Below are positions 9,667-21,400 of a stretch of DNA of 64,000 nucleotides, piece by piece. Position 1 is the first letter of the stretch. The number at the start of each line of letters is the position of its first letter. The stretch is from Ascoidea asiatica (taxonomy: Eukaryota; Ascomycota; Saccharomycetes; Ascoideales; Ascoideaceae), in contig BCKQ01000001.1 of assembly GCA_001600695.1 (NCBI GenBank), forward strand, positions 1,702,722-1,766,721. Reading direction: 5' to 3'. The notes beneath the pieces are model-generated. The model searched no databases and had not been told where the DNA came from. It saw only the letters and a program-made list of their open reading frames with translations. A program made the position numbers and the translations under genes.

Positions 9667-10290
9667 GATTAATTAATTACGAATTGTAATAATTTAAGTA
9701 TTGAATCCATATTTGAAAAGATTGATGAGATTTGTACAATATAACATCCAATTTTTATATGATGCTCAGAATCACTAGGATTAAATTTAATCAAAGAATA
9801 AAAAAAAGAATAATTAAAAGTTTCCTAAATCAGAATCTGTTTCTAGCATGTAATAATGCCAACAGATCCAGCATGGTTTGAAATCATAAAGTCTTGTTAG
9901 GGCGAGCCTCTAATGATATTCCTATTCGTGCTTGTTGAATTGTTAAATCAACCTTACCGGATTAAAATTTCAAACCAAATTCTGCTTATTCTAATTATCG
10001 TAATTTATTTTTATTTTCTTCAGACTAGTTTGAGTTGAATCACTACTGAAATATCAGTAACATAGAAAATGAAAATCAGAGTCCAGTATTGCGGTACTCC
10101 TCGGAGCTCTGCTGTTATCAGAGCAACGGTAGTGTAACATTAAAATGTTATTGCCGACGCTGCAAAAGAGTAATAAAATAGAATTAAAAGAACAATTAAA
10201 AGGAATCAAATAAGTATTTAAATAGCTTCTTTCTCTATTATTACCCACTTTGTTTTGTTAAAGAATATCATATATTATGCCAATGAAATA
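9667..10290. other. Divergent intergenic between the helicase and SLO1
   Basis: Should hold both promoters. Around 10100-10150 there are two adjacent hairpins, described separately. An open frame on the minus strand (10054-10248) lacks any protein-like character, and I do not call it. Confidence 0.5.
10106..10150. other. Two adjacent inverted repeats (possible RNA or DNA structure)
   Basis: GCTCTG (10106-10111) pairs with CAGAGC (10119-10124) around a 7-base loop. TAACATT (10135-10141) pairs with AATGTTA (10144-10150) around 2 bases. The stretch is GC-richer than its surroundings. It does not fit a tRNA, 5S or snRNA that I know; it could be a leader structure of SLO1, a small RNA, or chance. 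Confidence 0.35.
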
Positions 10291-10617
10291 ATGTCTTCTA
10301 ACTTAGGAAACGAACAGAATACAAAAGAACTAGGAAATAGGTTGCTAGAGACCATACAAGAAAATACTTCAAAGCTGGAAATTAATACAAAAGCATCAGA
10401 CTCTAGTGAAACGGAAATCGAAAATGCAAATGAGGAGTTCAATGAAAATGATGAAGAAAAATTACTTGAGGAGGTTCTTTTTTTGAGAGATAAATTACAA
10501 TTTATAGTTTCTACGATTTCAAAAACCAAAAGAAGCTGTGATAAATTGAAACAAGAAAACAAAAATTTACAAGATTATGTTGGTAATTTAATGTCCAGTG
10601 GTACATTTATGCCTTAG
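10291..10617 (+). CDS. SLO1: SCOC-like short coiled-coil protein (Arl-binding)
   Basis: A 108-residue protein from the first in-frame ATG at 10291; the frame is open slightly upstream but has no ATG there. The N-terminal half is acidic and Ser/Glu/Asn-rich. The C-terminal half (about residues 50-108) is a coiled coil ending in ENKNLQDYVGNLMSSG, which matches the SCOC signature of a coiled coil ending in 'LxxYIxNLMS'. The S. cerevisiae Slo1 member (85 aa) is reported to bind the Arl3 GTPase at the Golgi; human SCOC binds ARL1. The recognised part is only the C-terminal coil. Confidence 0.82.
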   Translation: MSSNLGNEQNTKELGNRLLETIQENTSKLEINTKASDSSETEIENANEEFNENDEEKLLEEVLFLRDKLQFIVSTISKTKRSCDKLKQENKNLQDYVGNLMSSGTFMP

Positions 10618-11575
10618 GTTAATTGATTAATAAGACAGTATGTGCTTTATTGCCAGTTTATTTTTTTCAAACAAAGTTAATTTTCATTAGAAAATAATTT
10701 ATTCTGAAAAAGATAATCTGGAAACGGATAAATGATTCTTGGGTCTTTTAGCTTTTTATGTAAAATTAATTTATTGTTAACGACACTTTTAAATCTATTT
10801 CAAATTTTTATTTCTACTTGATAGTTACATTATTTGATCAGTCGACCCGAATGCGTTCTCCCCAGTTTTTCCTGGTAATAAATATCCACTTTTCATATTT
10901 ATTTAATTTTTAGCTCCCGAATGTTAATTTTGATATGCAATTTTTTCTTGTAGAATTGTTTTTTAGAGCAGTCCGGTAAAAAGCCTTATTACAAAACAAC
11001 AAAGAATAAATATTATTTGATACATCTACTATTACTTTTACTATTAGTAGTAACTCTTATTTATAGCACTCAGCCAATAAATATCAATACTTCACCACTC
11101 GGTGAAAACTCAAAAATTAGATTTGAAACTTTCAAAAATTCTAATTTTACAAATAGGAAAATCCGGTAGTATTCTAAAAGTAATGAATTGAAATGTTCCT
11201 TTATTATCAACTCTTTGAAATACTTTTTTTTTATAAGACAATCAATTCCCTTTTGAATGAAATATATTTTTGAATATTCATTTACAGTCTTTAATTGCAA
11301 TTTACACTATTAGTAAATTCTATACTGTGTTAATGAAGGTCTCAATTTTGACTAACTAACTTGAATGATCAGTGGTTAAGTTCTCTCCTCTTTTTTGTTT
11401 GTAATAGTGATTGAACTATGATTTTATTCTAAATGAAGTGTTAATTTTTCAAAATATCTGGATTTATTATAAATAAACCAGGAATCCATCAATATTCTCA
11501 ATCCGAGTTACTATTTTTTAATGGTCTTTAATTAGCAAAATTTCACTAACACTGTTTTTTTTGTATTTTTATAAA
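10618..11575. other. Intergenic, promoter region of the GH51 gene
   Basis: About 960 bp between SLO1 and the arabinofuranosidase start. It is AT-rich; an open frame on the minus strand (11070-11300) has no family resemblance. I see no RNA gene and no site I would name. Confidence 0.45.
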
Positions 11576-13552
11576 ATGTTTCAACTATTTAATCCTTGCT
11601 GCTCTATTATCCTTTTATTGGCGATAAATGTTTTTGCCTTTCCTTTTGATAAAAGGGATGTTTCTGTTAAAATTTCTGATGCTTCAACAAATCAAACTTC
11701 TTCAATACTTTATGGGGTTATGTTTGAAGATATAAATAATTCAGGTGATGGTGGTATTTATGGTGAATTATTGTCCAATAGACAATGGAATTCAAAGCAA
11801 ACTCTCTATGAAAATTATGCTACTGTAGGTGATGTTACCTTATCTTTGGTTGATGACACTGTTTCTACTGGATTAACTAAGGCTTTGGAAATGGCTGTTG
11901 GAACTTGCTCTTCAAACACTGGGGAAATTGGATTTTCAAATGATGGATGGTGGGGTATAAGTGTCAGATCAAATATGACTTATACTGCTAGATTTTATGT
12001 TAAAACTCCATCAGGTTTTGATGGATCTTTTACTGTAAGTTTAAGAACATTAACAGGCTCAACTACTTATGCTACATCAACTGCCAAAACATCCAATGGT
12101 ACTTCTCTTTTCCCTGCAAAATCAAATGACTATGTCTTATACACTGCAGAATTAACTCCAGATAGTTCATCTTCAGATCTCACAAATGGTTTTTATATCA
12201 CTCTCCATGAATGTTCCTCTTATGCTAGTGAAGACTTTTATTTTGGATTCGTTTCCCTATTTGCAGAAAATTACAATTCGAAGCCTAATGGATTAAGAAA
12301 AGATATTGCTGATACATTAAAAGATTTAAATCCAACCTTTTTAAGAATTGGTGGCAATAATCTTGAAGGCCCTGATGTAGCCAATCGTTTTATTTGGAAT
12401 AATACCGTTGGACCAGTTATTGATCGTCCTGGAAGAACTGGTGCTTGGGGTTATTATAATACTGAAGGTTTAGGTCTTGAAGAATATCTTCAATGGTGTG
12501 AAGATATGAATATTGCTGCCATATTAGGAGTATATGATGGCTATTCATTAGATGGTACTGCTATTGCTAAGGATAGTTTGACCCCATATATCAATGAAGT
12601 TTTGAATGAATTAGAATACCTTTTTGGTGATTCAGATACTACCTATGGTGCTCTAAGAATAAAAAATGGTAGAGAAGACCCATACAGTGTTGACATGATT
12701 GAAATTGGTAACGAAGACTTTATTTCAACTGCCTCAACTGAAAGTGCTGGTTATAGATTTAATGCATTTTATGATGCATTATATGCAAAATACCCAAATA
12801 AGACATATATTGCAACTACTCAATATAATATTGTTTTCCCAGAAAACGTTTGGTGGGATCAACATTATTATGAAAATCCAGCATGGTTTATTGATAGTTT
12901 TAATTTATATGATAACTATGATAGAACTGGTAATAATAAAATATTTGTTGGTGAATATGCTACTACTCAAGAAACTGGCTCATGTTGTGATAATAGAATG
13001 GCTAACCCTTACCTTTATGGAAGTTTAGCAGAAGCTGTATTTATGATGGGATGTGAGAGAAATTCTGATCAAGTTACTACTTTAGCTTATGCTCCACTCT
13101 TACAAAATTTGAATAGATATCAATGGACCCCTGATTTAATTTCATTTAATGCTAATTTTGATGATATTGTTTTATCAACATCTTATTATGTCCAACAATT
13201 AATGGGAAGTGTATTAGGTGAAGAAACTTTAGAAGTTAGTAATGCTGCTTATGGACCTTTGTATTACGTCGCAACATATACAAGTTCTTCTAAAGTTATT
13301 TATATCAAATTAGCTAATATTGAATCTTCAGAATACACTTTTACTGCTTCTCTTGATATTAGTGCTTTCACAACTGCTTCAGCCACTATCAAGGCAACTG
13401 CCATTAGTGATTCAGATAGCTCGGTAATTAACACTTTAAATAATGCTAATGTTGTTTCATATGATGCTTCTTCAAATGTTACTTTCTCTGATGGCTCAGT
13501 AACAATCATAGCACCTGCTTATTCTTTGATTGTTGTTACTCTTCAATTTTAA
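11576..13552 (+). CDS. Secreted alpha-L-arabinofuranosidase, GH51
   Basis: A 658-residue secreted glycoside hydrolase. The first ATG is 11576. A signal peptide (hydrophobic core SIILLLAINVFAF) is followed by FPFDKR, a Kex2-type dibasic site. The mature start KISDASTNQTSSILYGVMFEDIN is typical of fungal GH51, followed by the GGIYGELL segment, a carbohydrate-binding-like beta domain (about 90-225) and a (beta/alpha)8 barrel. The likely acid/base is E380 in EIGNED and the nucleophile is E460 in FVGEYA, both intact. The C-terminal all-beta domain ends in YSLIVVTLQF. GH51 enzymes release terminal arabinofuranosyl groups from arabinan and arabinoxylan. Such enzymes are uncommon in budding yeasts, and this one is complete. 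There are many N-glycosylation sequons. Its neighbours are an MFS-like protein and a CBM1 protein. Confidence 0.95.
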   Translation: MFQLFNPCCSIILLLAINVFAFPFDKRDVSVKISDASTNQTSSILYGVMFEDINNSGDGGIYGELLSNRQWNSKQTLYENYATVGDVTLSLVDDTVSTGLTKALEMAVGTCSSNTGEIGFSNDGWWGISVRSNMTYTARFYVKTPSGFDGSFTVSLRTLTGSTTYATSTAKTSNGTSLFPAKSNDYVLYTAELTPDSSSSDLTNGFYITLHECSSYASEDFYFGFVSLFAENYNSKPNGLRKDIADTLKDLNPTFLRIGGNNLEGPDVANRFIWNNTVGPVIDRPGRTGAWGYYNTEGLGLEEYLQWCEDMNIAAILGVYDGYSLDGTAIAKDSLTPYINEVLNELEYLFGDSDTTYGALRIKNGREDPYSVDMIEIGNEDFISTASTESAGYRFNAFYDALYAKYPNKTYIATTQYNIVFPENVWWDQHYYENPAWFIDSFNLYDNYDRTGNNKIFVGEYATTQETGSCCDNRMANPYLYGSLAEAVFMMGCERNSDQVTTLAYAPLLQNLNRYQWTPDLISFNANFDDIVLSTSYYVQQLMGSVLGEETLEVSNAAYGPLYYVATYTSSSKVIYIKLANIESSEYTFTASLDISAFTTASATIKATAISDSDSSVINTLNNANVVSYDASSNVTFSDGSVTIIAPAYSLIVVTLQF

Positions 13553-13934
13553 AGATAAAATTGTATGATTTCTATATCACGCACACAAAAAAAATTTTAC
13601 ACTTTACTTTTTTTTCAATCTAGCCTTTTCAAAATTTCATTTATGATAAACTATTCATGACCTATTTTTTTTTTTAATGCATACTTTTATTTTTAAACCC
13701 ATCTTTTGTTTCATTAAAGGAGCATCCAAAGAACTAACTTTTAATAATCTAGTCAACTAAAATCTACAATGAATGCTGCAATAATTAACATTATGTGGTA
13801 CTATTCTTTAAACATGACTAACAATCGACTTAAAAATTGAAAATCAAGGCATTTTAAACAATCTCAAATAAGCAAGGTCTCTTTCGACGAACTTGCCCGA
13901 ATTGCTACCCATTCATTAAACTTTATTGAGTATA
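13553..13934. other. Convergent intergenic
   Basis: About 380 bp between the stops of the GH51 gene and the MFS-like gene. AT-rich with T-runs, as expected for 3' ends; nothing else seen. Confidence 0.5.
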
Positions 13935-16118
13935 TTAAGATTCTTTGCATTTTGTCAAAACTGCAGTATCGAGTAATGAATCCAAAAAATCATAAACTTT
14001 TGTTGAATCTTCATTTTGCATAGGATGTTTTGAAAAATACATGTCCATTAAAAGCTTTAGTTTTTGGGTAGTCTCAGCATCATAGGATTTTATGTAGCAC
14101 AAAGGCCTAGAATCAAAGCTGGATACTGATCCACTGGAGTGAAATGAAATATCTGCTTTAGAAATACGACTTTTGAAAGAATTTATTTTATTTGTTTTTT
14201 CATTATCTGCTGATTGTAAGATCTCCACTGCTTCTTTTTGACGATGAAATAGGGACTTCGTTTCCATATAAATTCTTTGAAAAAAATTCTTCCAATAGTT
14301 CTTACATATTAAATTATTCTCAGCAGTTAATTTCAAAGTAGAACTACTATCTATAATGTAATGTACAAATAAAATTAATGAACATATCAAACTAGTAAAG
14401 GTTAGAATAGTTATACCAACAAAAGAATTGATAAAATTGTAATTAGGTTGTAAAGTAGAACTAGAGAGGGAACTTTCATCTGAGCTTAGTCCAAAAATGT
14501 TAGCAATTGCAACTCCAGATGATGTAAACGCTAACCCAATTGATTTTCCAATTGGATCAACGGTATATTCCGTTAAATAACAAAGATTGAAAATTATTGT
14601 TAGTTGAACAAATAAATTAGTTATAGTACTGAATAATAAGTTAAGTTTCTTGTTTGAATTCGTGTAAATTGATAAAAGTACCAAAGAAAAAATGAATTGA
14701 AAAAACAAAGGTAAAATCAAAGCCAAACCTTTTCTAAAGCCCATCCAATTATCATAAACTATTGATAAAATTGGCACAATAAAAACAGAAATCCAAAACC
14801 CTATTTTAGCGATTGCTATTCCTTTAATCGTTGAATTATTGTTGTTATTTACATTTATACAAGATGACAAAATATTTTCAGAATTTGAACAAGTTAAAGA
14901 AATAAATGAGTGTAAAAAATTAGACCAATCTTCAAATGAGGTTTTTAAATCATCTTGAGAAAATTCTTTTTTATTTGAAAATAATTTATGAGATATCAAT
15001 CTTTTCGCTTCAATTTTTGATTTAAATTTTGATCCCTCATCAATTTTAACTTGATTTATACATAATTTCTTTAAATTCACATCATTCAAGCCAATTGTTT
15101 CGCTATGTTTCTCAGATTTAAAAAAACGACCGATAATTATATCTGAAAAACATCTAGAATCGTTATCAAATTTGGGTAAGAAAAAAAGATCTAAGGAAGA
15201 TATTAGAAGAGTAGAAAGCCCAACAATTAAGTAACAAAATTTCCAGTTCAGCCAAACCAGCAGATTAATATGCTTGATTATACTATTATAAATTAATTCA
15301 GTACATGATGATCCAAGAAGACTACCAACGTAAACAATGCATAATCGAGTTGGAGTTAATCTAGAAGTTGAATCTGTCCATGATGAAACGTAAACTAAAA
15401 TGCATGAAGAAAGCCCGGCAGAAGAGGCAGTTTGAATAAGTCTTACAATCAAAAACCCGACAAAATTATAGATAAAAAAAGCGAAAATATTAGTAATTGA
15501 CAAAAATAATAATTGCAAACCAATAACATAACCGCCAAATTTCTGAAATAGAATATTTAAAAAAACTGGAAAAATTATCAGAATTAAGGAAAGAATTGAA
15601 GAAGTTATTGAGAGTTTATTAGAAGATAAGTTTAACTCAGCAATCATATCCGAATTATCTAACAATAAATTCATTATTGAATCGTTCAATTGATATATAA
15701 AAAAAGATAAAAATAATAAAAATAAGCACCTATTTTTCTGTATGGAGATTTTTAAAACCTTGACAACGTCTAAAAATTTCACTAAAATTGAACTTAAGCT
15801 TTTTCCGGGAAATACTCTCAGTTCTCGTTCATGTAAAGTATCTGGAGTTGATTGTTGAATTGTAATATATTGATTCAAATGATTGCTTTTATCCTTTTTA
15901 CTTTTTGTTATTGAACTAGTGCTTATGGAATCTGATTGTTCTTCAAAAAGTGATTCGACGAATGGCTTAATTGAATTCTGGAAAAAAGAGTCTAATGTTT
16001 CCTCATAATTCGAGTCCTTTGTAATGTGAGAAAATCTTGAAAATAGTTCATTAATTATTTTATTATTATTTGGATTATCCAAGTCTATTTGGTTTATCAC
16101 TACCTGACTTGAAGACAT
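13935..16118 (-). CDS. Diverged MFS-type membrane transporter
   Basis: A 727-residue polytopic membrane protein. Residues 1-125 are cytosolic and Ser-rich. Six hydrophobic segments follow between about 131 and 314, then a hydrophilic loop (about 315-440), then five or six more segments, and a tail of about 110 residues. The 6+6 layout with a large central loop fits the major facilitator superfamily. The region GFLIVRLIQTASSAGLSS resembles the TM4 part of anion:cation symporters (allantoate/nicotinate permease type). Classical MFS signatures such as the TM2-3 loop G-x-x-x-D-R-x-G-R-R are degenerate, so the substrate is unknown. It lies between the GH51 and CBM1 genes, but a shared role is only a guess. 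Confidence 0.65.
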   Translation of the reverse strand: MSSSQVVINQIDLDNPNNNKIINELFSRFSHITKDSNYEETLDSFFQNSIKPFVESLFEEQSDSISTSSITKSKKDKSNHLNQYITIQQSTPDTLHERELRVFPGKSLSSILVKFLDVVKVLKISIQKNRCLFLLFLSFFIYQLNDSIMNLLLDNSDMIAELNLSSNKLSITSSILSLILIIFPVFLNILFQKFGGYVIGLQLLFLSITNIFAFFIYNFVGFLIVRLIQTASSAGLSSCILVYVSSWTDSTSRLTPTRLCIVYVGSLLGSSCTELIYNSIIKHINLLVWLNWKFCYLIVGLSTLLISSLDLFFLPKFDNDSRCFSDIIIGRFFKSEKHSETIGLNDVNLKKLCINQVKIDEGSKFKSKIEAKRLISHKLFSNKKEFSQDDLKTSFEDWSNFLHSFISLTCSNSENILSSCINVNNNNNSTIKGIAIAKIGFWISVFIVPILSIVYDNWMGFRKGLALILPLFFQFIFSLVLLSIYTNSNKKLNLLFSTITNLFVQLTIIFNLCYLTEYTVDPIGKSIGLAFTSSGVAIANIFGLSSDESSLSSSTLQPNYNFINSFVGITILTFTSLICSLILFVHYIIDSSSTLKLTAENNLICKNYWKNFFQRIYMETKSLFHRQKEAVEILQSADNEKTNKINSFKSRISKADISFHSSGSVSSFDSRPLCYIKSYDAETTQKLKLLMDMYFSKHPMQNEDSTKVYDFLDSLLDTAVLTKCKES

Positions 16119-16800
16119 ATTGCTATTTATGAGAATATATTTTTGATTTTGATTGAATCTTTATGAACTGATTCAAGTAGGGTTAAATAGTAAATTTGCA
16201 AAAGGTTAATACAGATATAAAAAAGCTCTAATAGATTCTCTAGTGCAATAGCTTTGAATTAAATACGCTTCCAATATCTGATTTATTTTTCTCATCAAGC
16301 CAAAATTCTTTTTACCTAGTGCTTAGCCAGTTAATTATATTAGATTATATTAGCTTAGATCAAGTATCATAACTTCTAATAAATGATGCTATGATGTAAG
16401 ACATTATTTTCGTTTATAGAACCAGTTATTTTTTTCATATTTTAAAATGATACTTATTTTTTTGTTTCTTGTAAATTACTGTAACGATGATAAATTCTAA
16501 ATATTTGGTATGCTTTTATCCGATTTTAAGGTTTAACATTAAGGACAATAGAGCAAAGCTAGCGGAAGCTAATCTTGCCACTAAAATCACAATGAATTGT
16601 GTTTAATTTTCAAAATGCAGAGAATAGAAGAATCTATTGTATGAGATCTATTAATTTCCTATCGCAAAAGATCATTTACAGCTTTATCTTACAAAACAAG
16701 AAAAGAAAATAAAAATTATGCTTATTGTATTGAAACTAAGAGTAAGAACTATTGAAATGAGATAAAGACAATGGTAAATTATAAAAGAAGCACATTAGAT
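16119..16800. other. Intergenic, promoter of the MFS-like gene
   Basis: About 680 bp of AT-rich DNA upstream of the MFS-like gene and downstream of the CBM1 gene. No RNA gene or clear site seen. Confidence 0.45.
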
Positions 16801-17328
16801 CTAAGCATAACTATATGTAGTTTCAGTATAGTCTTCAACTTCAGTTCCATATAAAGCATCTTGCTCTTCGGATTCTGTTTCAGATGGTGCTTCAGATGGT
16901 GAGGCATTGAAAGTTTCTGAAGCAGCACTATAAGCTAACAAGGTGGTTGTACCATCTTGTGAAGCATTGTAAGTAGTAGTTTGATAATCCACAACAGAAA
17001 GAACAGCGGAACTTGTAGTTCCATAATCTACAGTAGCAGCAGAACTAGTAGTTTCAGAATCAGCAACAGAAGTAGCAGCAGTAGTGGTAGCTTCGGAATC
17101 ACTGCTTTCCATGACACATTGGTAATAATATTCATTTTGTTCAACACAAGTTCCAGTATTACAACAAGTTGCACCAGTCCAGTTCAAACCACCACATTGA
17201 TAATATAAATCAACACAACTTGAGCTCGAACTTGATGAGGATTCGCTAGCAGCTGAGGTTGACAAAGTAGAGGAAGCCATAGCATTGATTGCTAATGCAA
17301 AAACTAATAAAGAAGATTTGGTGAACAT
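16801..17328 (-). CDS. Secreted protein with an N-terminal CBM1 cellulose-binding domain
   Basis: A 175-residue protein: signal peptide (1 to about 18), Ser-rich linker, one fungal cellulose-binding module (CBM1, residues about 38-72), then a Ser/Thr/Ala/Glu-rich tail without a catalytic domain. The CBM1 has six cysteines (C38, C45, C55, C56, C61, C71), the QCGG motif, W50 and the aromatic cluster YYYQC. This is the three-disulfide layout of cellobiohydrolase-II-type modules. The C-terminus is not clearly a GPI signal, so the protein may be freely secreted. CBM1 domains bind crystalline cellulose or chitin and are rare in budding yeasts. It could be a surface adhesin-like or expansin-like accessory protein; the function is unknown. 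About 1 kb of upstream DNA suggests regulated expression. Confidence 0.9.
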   Translation of the reverse strand: MFTKSSLLVFALAINAMASSTLSTSAASESSSSSSSSCVDLYYQCGGLNWTGATCCNTGTCVEQNEYYYQCVMESSDSEATTTAATSVADSETTSSAATVDYGTTSSAVLSVVDYQTTTYNASQDGTTTLLAYSAASETFNASPSEAPSETESEEQDALYGTEVEDYTETTYSYA

Positions 17329-18408
17329 ATTGATAAAAATATTTTTAAAAATTTAAGATTGAAGAATTAAATAAGCTAAAAAGCAAAGTAAAGGAATGAC
17401 TAGATAAATTAATTGTTTGATAGAATTAATTGAATAACAGATAAAGACTGTAATAGATATATTTGATATAATTAGATAATTATAATTAAAAATTAACATA
17501 TCAAATGATCAATAATTATAGCAAACTTCACACTCCTTTTTATATATTTTTGAAATAATTTAGTCAAGTGAAAAATTTGTTATAATTTTTTCTCTTGAAG
17601 TTTTCTTGTTCTCTTTTCAAGCTTTTTCAAGAAAATGTTTTAAAAATCGGTTTGAAATATTTTTTATTTACCATTATTGAAAGAAAATAACATCTAAAAC
17701 GACAAAACAATAATGTTTAATAGTTAAGAAACCAAAATTACTTTGAAAAAATGGTTAAATAAACGCATTCTTAGATTCACCAGGAGAACTTTGTATTTTT
17801 ATTCAATTATATTTATTTGGCTGAGAGGAATTCCTTTCAAGAACAAAGGCATTTGAAGGCTTGGGAAGATCATCGATTTTCGATAATATTTACCATACCA
17901 AAATTTGTTTTAACTGGTTTGGCTTAAAGATTGAATCCATTTCAATTTATTTCACTATGGACCTCAGGTATTTCCATAACAAACAACTATCTTTCTCATA
18001 AACAAGCAAATTGAACAACAGAAACACTTCATTTAATCGATCTTGGTTCTTTCGTCCTTCAACGATAGATTCAAAAATTGTTTGTACCGTTTTTCAATGA
18101 AATTTGGTTTCAGATTCGGGGTTCGGCTAAATTAGCAAAAAGCCTTGGCCCCGGTTAATTTAGCCTCGTATCTAAAGCCAAAAAAACTGAAGCAAAAGCA
18201 CCGAAGAAATTTTTTATAGTCTTTTGTATTTTTACTTTTTACCTTGCTTGCTTGAATTTTCATTTCTAATTTAATTCAGGTATTTTGATTATATATTAAT
18301 TATTAGCTAAATATGGGTATAAAAACTATAACATAGTTGCAAAGAAGAAAAAATCATTAATAAGCATAAAATACAATGGAAAAGATTTAGATCTTTTTGC
18401 AAAAATCA
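17329..18408. other. Intergenic, promoter of the CBM1 gene
   Basis: About 1.08 kb between the CBM1 start and the kinase stop. Mostly AT-rich, with a less AT-rich stretch around 18110-18170 (containing the GGCCCCGG-like bases near 18145). No RNA gene recognised. Confidence 0.45.
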
Positions 18409-21400
18409 TCAAGCAGAAATATGTTTTTGATTGAAAATCACAGGATTTATATGATCAGAAACACTTGTACGACTAGAAGATTTAAACAAATCTTCCTGAC
18501 CTGTTGTATCTAGAACAGGAGATTCATCAGGTAAAAAATCTTCATTACTATCTAATGGAATATTCGACGTATTTTCAATACCATCCGTTAATCCTGTGAT
18601 ATCTTCATAATCATTATCTGTCAATTGAGAATTATCAATGTAATTCAAAGTTTCAAAATTATCCATACTTGGTAAATTTCCATCTCTGATTATACTATCG
18701 TTTGAATTTAAATTTGAAGGAATTTCATTTATATCTTCATTATCACTTTCTTCTTCTTCAATTATAAAGCTTTTACTTACTTTATCATTGTTTGTCAATG
18801 AAAATTTCTTTCTAGATTTAGATTGCATTGGAAATAAATTTCCATATGCATTTCCTAAAGGTGATTTTCTTCTTCTTGCATATTCACTTGATGAATGAGC
18901 TGGAGTAAAACTATTAAAGGAAGATTTTGTTCTACCTCTCGAAGTTTGATGTAAACTAGTGGAAGCTTGTATTTTTTTATTAGATAAATTACGATGATGT
19001 CTTCCGGGCGATATTATGGATGAAGATGATGAGTTTAAATCTTTTTCTGTTTTATTTTTTGTAGAACCTATTGAATTTTTTCTAGAGGTTGTTGGCGTAA
19101 CACTACCATTTTTTTTATAAAATGGATCTGGAGATGAATTTCTTGAATCATAAAATGATCCTCTATTAGATGAATGATCAGAAGTATCTGTAGAATTCGA
19201 TATCATTGAAACTGTTCGTGCTTTCAAATTTACTGAAAAATCAGAAGATGCAACTCTATTAAAATTCGGGCGTGGGGTATTAGAATTTGTAGTTGCAGTA
19301 TCTTGAGAATAATTTGTATTATATGAATAGCCAGATGTTTCTGAAATTTGAGAAAATGATGAATATTGAGAAATAACAGAAGCTGGACGATGTTTCATTG
19401 AGAAAGTTTTCGCTATTGGAGTTTCACCATCATTGTTATTAGATTCTGGTATTCTTTCAGTATCAGGAAATGACTTCTCTTTTATAACTTTATCATTGAA
19501 TGCTACATGACCATCATCAAGAGTTGTTTGTATACTATTTAAATTTTCTAAAGATTTTGACATTATTTCTAAATTTTTTTCATTATCTAAATTTGGATTG
19601 GAATTTGAATTTAAGTTAGGACTTAAATTATTTGAATTTGCTGAAGATTTTTTAGATTTAACTGTACTTACATTGTTATTTTTATTCATTATACTTAGGC
19701 CACTATCAGCTGATTTTGAAGAACTTAATCCAAGACCTAATTTTGGATTATTATGTTTTGAGATATGTAAATGAAAAATATTTCTCTCTTTACTTTTACC
19801 TAAATCATTCATACTTGATTTTTTAGAGATAAATATTCTTGGACTACTAATTAAATTTGTATTTCTTTTATTTCCATCGGAGTTTTCATTGTTATGATTA
19901 TTGTTATTGCTATTAGTATTAGTAATATTATTAATGTGACTGTTGTTGTTATTACTTTTTATATTACTAATATAAGTAAAATTTTGATTATCTTTATTAT
20001 TACTATTAATACTACTATTATTATTATTATTATGGTTTTCTTTATTATTACTATTTCTATTTAAGAAATTATTTTGAGGGCTATTAGTATGGTTATGATT
20101 ACCATTATTTTTTATATTATTATTATCATTATTACTATTATTATTGAAATTGTTTTTGTTATGATGATTGAAAGTTTTATCTTTTGATCTTAAAGAAGGG
20201 GATAATTTATTATACTGATAATTTTCATATTGTCTATTTGAAGAAAAAAGATGAGAAATTTTTTTCATTAAATTATTTTTTTTTGGAGAAATTGGAGTTA
20301 CAAATGTCATTTCATCTATATTATTATGTCTTGTTTTATTATTGTTATTATTGTTATTATTGTTATTATTGTTTGGAGTTATTATACTTGTATTGCTTTT
20401 GGTATTATTTAAAAGAATATTTGAATTACTTTTTTTATTATTTAATTTTGCACTTATATTACTTATTACATCAGCTTCTTTTAATAAATGCTTTTGTTGT
20501 TGTTTAATATTATTACCGTTATTATTATTGTCATTGTTGTTATTTATATTGTTATTATTGGTGTTATTATTGATAGTATTATTATCATTATTGTTAATAT
20601 GTATTGTTAAATCTCCAGAAGATTGTTCATTAATTTTTGTTGAATTAGATAAGTTAGTAGACAATTTTGTAGATAAATCATTTGAAGAATCTTTTAATTG
20701 ATCTTTAATTTTAGAAGAAACAATTTTAGTTAAAGGCAGAGTATTATCAATTAATTGAGATACTCTTCTTTGAGCAACTTCTTTTAAAACAGTACTTCTA
20801 CTTGAATTACTTCTTCTTCTTTTATATTGAATTCTTTTTTTTTCTTTTTCAACTAATAATTCAAATAAACCAGATAAATTATCACATTTTCTATTATATA
20901 TACTATCTTGTAAATTATTTATATCAAAACCCATTCTTTTTAAATTTTTTAAAACATATCTTTCAGATTTTGATTGAAATTGATTATTTAAGAAATTTTT
21001 TGAAATTTTAAAAAAATTTGAAGAAATTTCTAAATTTTGTAAACCATAAGGATATAAAAATGAATTTTTTAAAATTTCATCAATTGAAGGTCTTTTTAAT
21101 GGATTTTTATTTAAAATTGATTTAATTAAATTTATTGCTTCTATTGGTATATCATTTTTATAAATTGGATCATTATTAATAATTTTAAAACCAGTTTTAA
21201 TTTCATCATCTTCATCAAATGGATATTGACCATATAATAAAGTATATAAAATTATACCTAAAGACCAAATATCAATTTTAAAACCAGAATAATTTTTTTT
21301 TAATAATAATTCTGGAGCCATATAAACAGTTGTACCACAAATTGTATTTAAAATTGATTTATTTGTACATTCTCTTGAAAAACCAAAATCAGTTAATTTA

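Noticed and set aside
10054-10248. Minus-strand open frame between the helicase and SLO1
   Set aside because: Short, no protein-like pattern, and it crosses the hairpin region.
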